Shown: in pieces, positions 57,574-64,000 of the stretch
Position numbering within the stretch: position 1 is the first letter of the stretch
Layout of the letters: each line of letters starts with the position of its first letter
Program-made: the position numbers and the translations under genes
NCBI GenBank assembly: GCA_004794785.1
Contig: SJOL01001962.1
Span: 644,497 to 708,496, forward strand
DNA: 64,000 nucleotides
Reading direction: 5' to 3'
Source of the DNA: Opisthorchis felineus
Lineage: Eukaryota; Platyhelminthes; Trematoda; Opisthorchiida; Opisthorchiidae
Notes under the pieces: generated by a model
The model's database searches: none
Seen by the model: the letters and a program-made list of their open reading frames with translations, nothing else
What the model was told of the DNA's origin: nothing

Positions 57574-60500
57574 ATGAGGATCCCGTGGCCACAACCTTTC
57601 GAGGATGGGGATGTGCGGACCTTCCTGGAGGACTTCGAGGATGTTGCGGAGGCGGCAGGACTGGAGACCGACAGGGGTAAGTTGGCGGCACTGAAGACCC
57701 TCCTCAGAGGCCGGGCGAAGGCGGCCCTGGATGCGGCCAGAAGAGGCCCTCGGAAGATGGACTGGGCCGCCGCGAAGGAAGCTCTTGCAGCGGAGTTCGA
57801 CACGCCGGCCGACCGCCAGGAGGCTATGAGGCGGTTCAAGACGGCCAGCATGGGACCTGGATGTGACCCGACCGTGTTCTTCGCCAGCCTGCAGCAGTTG
57901 TTGGATCGGGCCTTGCCGGAACTGGACGGAGTATCGCGCCAGCAGTTGCTGTCCGAACAGTTCGTCGAGGGAGTCCACCCTGCGCTTCGTGCCCAGTTGC
58001 GGTTGGCAAGAGCAACTGGCCAGTTGAGTGTGGAGCACCTGGTGCGTCTGGCACGGGAATTGGCCGAGGCGCCACTGGCCACGTTGCAGTCGCAGGAGAA
58101 CAGGGATGAGTCAACAGTGGAGGACCTGAAGAACAAAGTGGACCAACTTGCCGGACAGCTTGCAGCAATCAAGACGGAATCTCGGAGGCACGCTCGAATG
58201 AGCCGATGCTACAGGTGTGGCATGCATGGCCACTGGAAGAATCAATGCCCTCATACCCGACCACCTGTACATAATAAAACTTTGGACTACTCCTCTTTTC
58301 CCGGGTGGGTTGCGATCAGTGCAGTCACACAGGCTACTATACAGGCCGTTGTCGAGATAGACGGGAAGAAGGAGCTGTGTCTGATTGATACGGGAGCAGG
58401 GGTATCGCTGAGACGGAGAGGGAACGAAGCTGTATGCAAACCGTGCGCGCTAGCCGTAAGAGCAGTGGGTGGATACCAACTGAAAATTGACGGATTGTCA
58501 ATGCACTCAATGCGCCTAGGCGACAGGTCCGTGCAGCACGAGTTCCTTATCAGCCCAGACATTGAGCAGACAATTTTGGGAGCAGATTTTCTCAAGGGCA
58601 CAGAATCCGTGGTTGATCTCAAGCGGGGAAAACTGGTGACCAAGTATGGCGCAGTCAAGCTTGAAGGTTACCCAAGCACTGCCGTGAACGAGCTGCATGT
58701 CCGAAAGCTTCCGTCCTGTAACATGCCGTCAGTACAATCCGTGGTCGAGGAATACTCCGAATTGTTCACAGGCGAAGAGGATCCGTTTGGCTTCTGCTCG
58801 TGGATTGAACACGAAATTCCGCTCTCGTCTGAATGCTTTCGACCTTACGGACCCCGTCCGCTGCCGCTCCATCTACGGGAGGAGGTCCATAAGCAAGTGC
58901 AGGAGATGTTGAAAAATGGCATAATTGAGGAGGCCAACAGTGCATACAACTCCCCGGTTGTGCTTGTAAAGAAGGCAAATGGAAAGTATCGGTTCTGCGT
59001 GGATTTTCGGCGTTTGAACGAACTGACCGTAAATCGGGTTGTAGCTGTCCCTTCGGTGGCGGATATTTTTGATTCCCTCCAGCATTCCCGATATTTCACG
59101 GTGTTCGACTTGCGTTCCGGATATTGGCAACTATCTATCAAGGCGGAGGACCGGGAGAAAACGGCGTTCACCGTTGGGGACACCCAATATCAATTTAGAC
59201 GGATGCCGTTTGGTTTGTCGGGAGCACCATTCACATTCCGGCGCTTGATGCTTCGTTTAACGAAGGGTCTACAGAATGTTGCCGTGTACGGGGATGATAT
59301 CGTTGTGTACAGCAATTCGGAACCAGAGCACGCAGTTCATTTGAAGGCCGTATTGAAGCGTATCCGGGAGGCGGGCCTGCGGATAAATGAAGCCAAGACA
59401 CAGCTCGCTCGGAGTTCAGTGACACTGCTGGGGCATAAAGTGGGTCACGGAGAGGTTAGCCCACTGCCAGAAAAACTGGCAAAGATCGAGGACTGTGCTG
59501 TTCCCAATTCCAAGCGATCCCTACGGCAGTTTCTTGGGCGAGCAGCATACTACAGCCGGTTTGTCCAAGATTTCAACACGATTGCTGCTCCACTGTACGA
59601 CTTGCTTGGGCAAAATCGGAAGTTCGAATGGACCAGGGAAGCACACGAGGCTTTCGAACGTGTCAAAGCGCGCATGCTGGATCAGCAACTGACCCTCAAA
59701 CTGCCCAGGGTCGGAGAGATGTTTACTGTTGCAACGGACGCTAGCGACCGCGGTATCGGCGCTGTCCTGAAGCAGAGGCATGGAGTTATCGAATATGCCA
59801 GTCGCGTCCTGACTAACGCTGAGCAGAAGTACTCGACTATTGAGAAAGAATGTTTAGCGATCGTCTGGGCCCTGGATAAGTGGAGGCCATACCTGCTTGG
59901 ACAAAGATTTCATGTCGAGACTGATCACAAACCCCTGGAGTGGATCAGGACCACCAGAGATCCTCGCGGAAAGCTCGCGCGATGGGCACTCCGGTTGCAA
60001 GAGTACGACTTTACGATCCGGCACGTGCCAGGGAAGGAGAATCACCTGGCTGATTGGCTGTCAAGACCAGAGGCTGAAGATGAGGCCCCCAGGATCATGA
60101 TCGGTGCCAATAGCCTCGTCGTCGAACTGGATCCCGGGAGGTTGGTGCAACTCCAACGGCAGGATCCTGTGTTACGGAAGGTTGCAGCCTCCTTGTTGGA
60201 TGGACGGAATATTGAGAACGGAGACGGAGACAAGGAATTGCAAATGTTCCAGAGTCACTTTGATAGATTGAGTCTGAGTGAGGCTGGCATAATTTCTTGG
60301 AACGACACTGATTCTGATGTTGTGCTGCCCGTAATACCTCGCGTCTTGAGAAGGAAGCTGATCGTCGAATGCCACGAAATGGCACACACAGGGTGCACCA
60401 AGACATACGACTTACTTCGGCAGAGGGCCTACTGGCCCGGGATGAGAAGTGAGGTGATGGATTATGTGGTGTCCTGTAAGCGGTGCCAACTGATGAAAGG

Positions 60501-61437
60501 GGATACGACAGGGGTAACCAATCCCATGGAACCCATTCCTGTATCAGAAATCGGCGAGTTATGGTCTGTGGACGTCATGGGTCCCTTTCCGCTGACAACC
60601 AGTGGAAAGCAGTATATCGTGGTGATGACAGAACACCTGTCGCGGTGGGTCGAGGCGGCAGCCGTGCCAAACCAACGGGCGACGACAATCAGCGGAGTGG
60701 TAATGCGTCACATCGTGGCCAACCACGGGGTGCCAAAAATGATTCTAACGGATCAAGGGCCTTGCTTCGAGAGCGAAGAGTTTAGGAGTTGCTTGCAGAA
60801 GCTGGGCATCAGACGGCTGAGGACGGCACCATATCACCCGCAAACAAATGGTCTTACAGAACGCAATAACCGAACGATCAAGGAGTGGCTAGCGGCCAAA
60901 GGAGGTGATTGGGAAGTGAACCTGCCGATGGTGTTGCTCGCTCATCGGGCTTCCATACAGCCAACCACAGGCAAGTCCCCGTTCATGCTGATGTACGGTC
61001 GACATCCGCGCCTTCCAGTTGATCAGGAAATTGGGTTATGGCCGGCAACACACTTGTCTCCAGAGGAGCTAGGAGAGGAAAGGAGGAAAGCTCGAGAAAA
61101 CTTGTCCGCCGCTCAGGAAAGGACTAGACAGAAAACGGCAAGTAGAAAGGCACGACCATTCCCCATAGGCGCGAAGGTTAAGTGGAAGGATCATCAGAAT
61201 CCTGGAAGGAGTGGACTGGGATCGCGGAAGCTGGGCAGCCGATGGCAAGGTCCGTTTGTCGTTACCGACCGCCGGGGGAACGTTTATACAATTCAAGACG
61301 GTCGGGGATCGAAAAGAGTAAATGGGACTCAGCTTCGGAAGTGGCATGATACACCCGAAGAGTTGCCGAACAGACCAGCTGCCGGATCCGACCCAACGGA
61401 GGTAAATGGAAATCAGTGGCATGCAAGCAACCTTTAA
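57574..61437 (+). CDS. Gag-Pol polyprotein
   Basis: One frame of 1287 codons from the first ATG (57574); it is open from GTG 57559 inside the PBS. Gag: about 240 residues with a CCHC knuckle (C-x2-C-x4-H-x4-C, 58207-58248) that binds element RNA. Protease: IDTGAG (58384-58401). RT: FCVDFRRLN, MPFGLSGAPF, catalytic YGDD (59287-59298). RNase H: VATDASDRGIGAV, IEKECLAIVWAL, ETDHKPL. Integrase: HEMAH and CKRC zinc ligands, catalytic Asp 60571, Asp 60751 and Glu 60859 with D-35-E spacing intact, then a GPF-type C-terminal module. No stop or frameshift between gag and pol, so a single polyprotein is predicted. Confidence 0.95.
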   Translation: MRIPWPQPFEDGDVRTFLEDFEDVAEAAGLETDRGKLAALKTLLRGRAKAALDAARRGPRKMDWAAAKEALAAEFDTPADRQEAMRRFKTASMGPGCDPTVFFASLQQLLDRALPELDGVSRQQLLSEQFVEGVHPALRAQLRLARATGQLSVEHLVRLARELAEAPLATLQSQENRDESTVEDLKNKVDQLAGQLAAIKTESRRHARMSRCYRCGMHGHWKNQCPHTRPPVHNKTLDYSSFPGWVAISAVTQATIQAVVEIDGKKELCLIDTGAGVSLRRRGNEAVCKPCALAVRAVGGYQLKIDGLSMHSMRLGDRSVQHEFLISPDIEQTILGADFLKGTESVVDLKRGKLVTKYGAVKLEGYPSTAVNELHVRKLPSCNMPSVQSVVEEYSELFTGEEDPFGFCSWIEHEIPLSSECFRPYGPRPLPLHLREEVHKQVQEMLKNGIIEEANSAYNSPVVLVKKANGKYRFCVDFRRLNELTVNRVVAVPSVADIFDSLQHSRYFTVFDLRSGYWQLSIKAEDREKTAFTVGDTQYQFRRMPFGLSGAPFTFRRLMLRLTKGLQNVAVYGDDIVVYSNSEPEHAVHLKAVLKRIREAGLRINEAKTQLARSSVTLLGHKVGHGEVSPLPEKLAKIEDCAVPNSKRSLRQFLGRAAYYSRFVQDFNTIAAPLYDLLGQNRKFEWTREAHEAFERVKARMLDQQLTLKLPRVGEMFTVATDASDRGIGAVLKQRHGVIEYASRVLTNAEQKYSTIEKECLAIVWALDKWRPYLLGQRFHVETDHKPLEWIRTTRDPRGKLARWALRLQEYDFTIRHVPGKENHLADWLSRPEAEDEAPRIMIGANSLVVELDPGRLVQLQRQDPVLRKVAASLLDGRNIENGDGDKELQMFQSHFDRLSLSEAGIISWNDTDSDVVLPVIPRVLRRKLIVECHEMAHTGCTKTYDLLRQRAYWPGMRSEVMDYVVSCKRCQLMKGDTTGVTNPMEPIPVSEIGELWSVDVMGPFPLTTSGKQYIVVMTEHLSRWVEAAAVPNQRATTISGVVMRHIVANHGVPKMILTDQGPCFESEEFRSCLQKLGIRRLRTAPYHPQTNGLTERNNRTIKEWLAAKGGDWEVNLPMVLLAHRASIQPTTGKSPFMLMYGRHPRLPVDQEIGLWPATHLSPEELGEERRKARENLSAAQERTRQKTASRKARPFPIGAKVKWKDHQNPGRSGLGSRKLGSRWQGPFVVTDRRGNVYTIQDGRGSKRVNGTQLRKWHDTPEELPNRPAAGSDPTEVNGNQWHASNL

Positions 61438-61449
61438 AGGGTGAAGGTG
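61438..61449 (+). promoter_or_regulatory. Polypurine tract
   Basis: AGGGTGAAGGTG right before the 3' LTR; primes plus-strand synthesis in this class. Confidence 0.75.
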
Positions 61450-61758
61450 TGTAACGGTGGGTACTACTGATGACGCATGCGAGTAGTATGTGTGTTCTCG
61501 TAACTTCGCCTTGATCTAATGGAAGTTGGGATTTATTACGGAATTTGTGGAACTACTTTACAGTTTTTGCTTGCAATTGTGCGATAGTCAACGAATATCC
61601 AGGAGAGTTCAAGAAGACGCGTTCGAGAAGAAGATGGATATTCCGTTTTTAAAAACAACATGCAAATGAGAGTTTTACCTTCCTGTCCAATAGTCTGTAA
61701 CCGTTTAGTTGGCGTTTTCTAATAAACAACTCCGCAGCGAAGGGTTTTTCTCCTTACA
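61450..61758 (+). repeat. 3' LTR
   Basis: 309 bp; differs from the 5' LTR at five positions (acttTgcc/acttCgcc, tcaaTgaa/tcaaCgaa, gtttAacc/gtttTacc and a two-base change gtttCActcc/gtttTTctcc). Confidence 0.95.
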
Positions 61759-61762
61759 CTAG
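61759..61762. repeat. Target-site duplication, right (CTAG)
   Basis: Matches 57237-57240. Confidence 0.85.
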
Positions 61763-62686
61763 TAAACCGGTGACTCTGAGTGGTGTTCGGCTGACAAGTC
61801 CATGTGGCTGCCCGGCAATAATCGAGAGCTCACAAATGAGCACAAGCATCTCATCAGCTGTGCAAATTGCAGCTTATTGCCGTCGCCTAAAACTGGGTAT
61901 GATTTTGTGCTGTCGGCTAACCTAACAATCTTTCTGGGACCTGGAAGCAACGAAAACACCTCAGTTCGTTTCCACTTAATGTATCTATCAGCTAATTTGG
62001 CCCGGTTCGATATTTCATTATCCAGGGTTCAGTGCGCCTCTGAACATGGTGCGCTCATGCACTCAGGTTTGGTATCCAGCGCGTACTAAGGTAATACCAG
62101 TGTTCCTGGTGGCGGATTCTCGTACTGGTGGTATAGACCTCAAATTTATTCACTTTCTCGCAGCACACTATCCGCTCTAACCAAAACTTCTTTACCCGGG
62201 GAGCCACTTTTCTTAGTTTATTAACCCCAGCCATGAAACTTCGTGATACGTGAAAAGTACAAAAATGGCAGCTTCGTTGGGTACCGCTGCCTCCAGGCTA
62301 CTCAATTGTGACCCATTCTTATCTGCCAAAGTCTTTCTACCGACATTCACCGGTGATATCGTTTCCACAAAATTTTTAAACGGCTATATCGTAACATTCT
62401 TGCGACTCACTACGGATAAAGCGGTAGAACACACTACGACCAACAACGCCGCAATCGGTGATTACTAGTTATTAACCAACTGCAATTCCGTAGTCTTTAC
62501 GGATGGCTTATCTATGGTGTTTGTGTATAGGTGGCACCTTGTAAACTGGCCTTGACCAGACGGTCCAGAGACCCCATTAAAAGAGGTACAAAAGTCTCCG
62601 CTTTAGTTGTGTGTATTTGATGTGGATCTGGATTTAAGATAAGGGCGATTATTGACTACTGTTATTGGAAAAGGACGATTTCACAG
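61763..62686. other. Stretch without a supported gene
   Basis: Frame 61802-62089 (95 codons) has an ISCANCSLLPSP segment but no good splice sites; not called. Confidence 0.35.
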
Positions 62687-62868
62687 TTAAAAGATCGAGT
62701 AAAACTATTCATGACAATGATTGCACTGATCTGATTTCTATCTCAAGAAGCATGGAGTGTTCTGCCAGCGAACCTCGGCACAATAGATACTTGAGGAGTC
62801 TGAAGAAAAGCAGAATTATCAGCCGTAGTGACAGAAAAATTGTTGAGAGATGGGCAATTACGCTGAAC
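62687..62868 (+). other. Candidate exon, function unknown
   Basis: 182 nt, acceptor aaggacgatttcacag, donor AAC|gtaatc, phase 1 to 0. Product is basic and Ser-rich (SRSMECSASEPRHN, LKKSRIISRSDRKIVERW). Not recognised. Confidence 0.25.
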
Positions 62869-63771
62869 GTAATCAGCTCCAGAGTGTGCGGTACGGATTG
62901 TGAGTTGCGTTTTTAAACGAAAAGAGCAGTTTGAAGCTGGCGCGATAGAGTTTTAAATGATGGGTTAGCAACGTTATTTGCGAGCCAACGGCCATCAGCC
63001 GAACTCAGCAAGGCAATCGGTAGACTTGTAGGGTTACTGTGCTACCGGAATTGACGGCCAATAACTTGTGGAGAGGGGGCACTGACGGCCATAAGCTTTT
63101 TGCGGAACTCAAGTTACGGGCGGGGAGGTCAAGTTAATTGATGGCCTTCCATCCAGAAGTACCAAAACGAAATCCTGAGTTTCCGATATGTACTTCTGTC
63201 CCAGTGTATTTTGGTTTTAAAACTTGCGGCTACTTTTTATTAGGAGACAATTTCTTACGCAAGAAGCGTTGCGAAGAGCGGTCGAGGTTATGGTGGATAT
63301 TGTGGATCGGTTTTGCATATATGAGGACAAAAAATTCTTGGAAGTCCAAGAAGCTAGCAGGGAGAATGACAGCATACTATGCAGACAAAGAGGTGAAAGG
63401 AGGATATTTGAGGCGTGATCAGTCAGAAACTGATCACGATGTTCACTATCCAAGAAACCCAGGCCGAACTGCTTTGAGATAGTTTTGGCATAAAACGAGA
63501 GTCCCACGTCAAGTCCATTGAGAACTGCACATATTTTGACCTGGAGTAGTTGGCCCAACCACCACCCCCGGGATTTTCTCCATTAGACTGTGTAACCAGA
63601 CGGTGGAATATCTACGTCAGAAGTGCGAACGAGGAGCCAAGTTTAAGCGACAGGGAACATACTAATTTCCCCAAAGCTTATACAATTTGGGCATTAACGA
63701 GAGAAATATGAGCGGTGTTACTGATAGGCTGAAATGAGGGTCGATCGTGCCAATAAGGAGCAGCACTCAGC
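62869..63771. other. Stretch with one helical ORF
   Basis: A frame at 63224-63415 (about 63 codons, non-ATG start, acceptor-like ttattag at its beginning) predicts a charged helix (LRRAVEVMVDIVDRF, KKFLEVQEASREND) and a short CRQRG end. It may be an exon or an element remnant; not assigned. Confidence 0.3.
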
Positions 63772-63940
63772 TTAAGGTGGCTCAGTGGTAAACGCTTGGA
63801 CTTACTGGCGGGACCGTCCGTTGTTCGAAACCAACCCCGGCACTTCGGCTGCTTTGCCTTGGGTATATCAGCTTCCCCACTTCCGACAGACGGCACGGCA
63901 GATGGACACCTGGCGTCATCGCTGAACAATTACCATTATT
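63772..63940 (+). repeat. tRNA-derived SINE, divergent copy
   Basis: Plus strand: AAGGTGGCTCAGTGGTAAACG (A box), gttgttcgaaaccaac (good B box), a shorter body (ctgctttgccttgggtat) and an end near catcgctgaacaatt that matches the gctgaacgatt end of the other copies. Probably a different subfamily. Confidence 0.75.
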
Positions 63941-64000
63941 TCTTCAGTGCCATCAACCTCTCTTATGGAGAAGTGTGGCACTGGAGAAACTTGCATAGAA

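Larger units (their letters stand above)
57241..61758 (+). mobile_element. Complete Ty3/Gypsy LTR retrotransposon, young
   Basis: 4518 bp. LTRs of 309 bp at 57241-57549 and 61450-61758, both TG...CA, differ at five positions. Target-site duplication CTAG at 57237-57240 and 61759-61762. PBS directly after the 5' LTR, purine tract (AAAGGGTGAAGG) directly before the 3' LTR. One uninterrupted gag-pol frame with all catalytic residues. Order RT-RNase H-integrase places it in Ty3/Gypsy. The body is visibly richer in G+C than the flanks. By these signs it inserted recently and may still be able to move. No envelope-like ORF is present, so it is a retrotransposon rather than a virus-like form. Confidence 0.97.

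Noticed and set aside
57510..58172. 220-codon minus-strand ORF opposite the gag region
   Set aside because: Shadow of the GC-rich gag-pol frame; no motif. The same holds for the other minus-strand frames between 57.5 and 61.4 kb.
1..64000. CRISPR array, rRNA gene, bacterial operon or prophage
   Set aside because: No regularly spaced short repeats, no rRNA blocks, no Shine-Dalgarno-led gene strings; the window is clearly animal nuclear DNA.

Overview
The window reads as nuclear DNA of an invertebrate animal, most probably a parasitic flatworm (cestode or trematode). The grounds are large introns with ordinary GT-AG junctions, a dense layer of decayed retroelements of several clades (Ty3/Gypsy, an RTE-like family, a CR1-like family, hammerhead-like repeats and a tRNA-derived SINE), and one assembly gap. 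I see no bacterial operons, CRISPR array or rRNA gene, and no free-standing tRNA. Species-level placement is inference.

Layout. 1-3.06 kb: 3' part of a degenerate Mag-like Gypsy element with its 3' LTR. 7.7-26.9 kb: a plus-strand gene read from splice sites: three Ig-like exons (all phase 1 to 1), a transmembrane exon (phase 1 to 0) and cytoplasmic exons. Its introns hold a solo LTR of the first Gypsy family, a broken RTE-like element (11.8-14.5 kb), a 139-bp tandem duplication, an antisense cysteine-rich ORF with a 2-bp slip, and a SINE. 26.9-36.5 kb: mainly SINEs and unassigned sequence. 36.5-37.1 kb, minus strand: two exons of the replication gene GINS3 (PSF3), the only gene here that I can name securely. 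38-43 kb: RTE-like fragments on both strands plus SINEs. 45-47.6 kb, minus: a CR1-like element that has lost the centre of its reverse transcriptase. 48.0-48.9 kb: run of N. 48.96 kb: a better copy of the hammerhead-like repeat first seen at 4.09 kb. 49-57 kb: no recognised gene, but several splice-bounded candidate exons and a G-rich stretch. 57.24-61.76 kb: a complete Gypsy element with two 309-bp LTRs (five differences), a 4-bp target-site duplication, PBS, polypurine tract and one uninterrupted gag-pol frame. 61.8-64 kb: weak candidate exons and a last SINE.

How it fits together: the host genes are an Ig-domain membrane protein (extracellular Ig domains, one membrane pass, cytoplasmic tail) and GINS3 (replisome). 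Most of the rest is retroelement sequence. Only the Gypsy element at 57-62 kb looks able to make all of its own proteins; the RTE-like and CR1-like copies are dead, and the SINEs would depend on a partner LINE.
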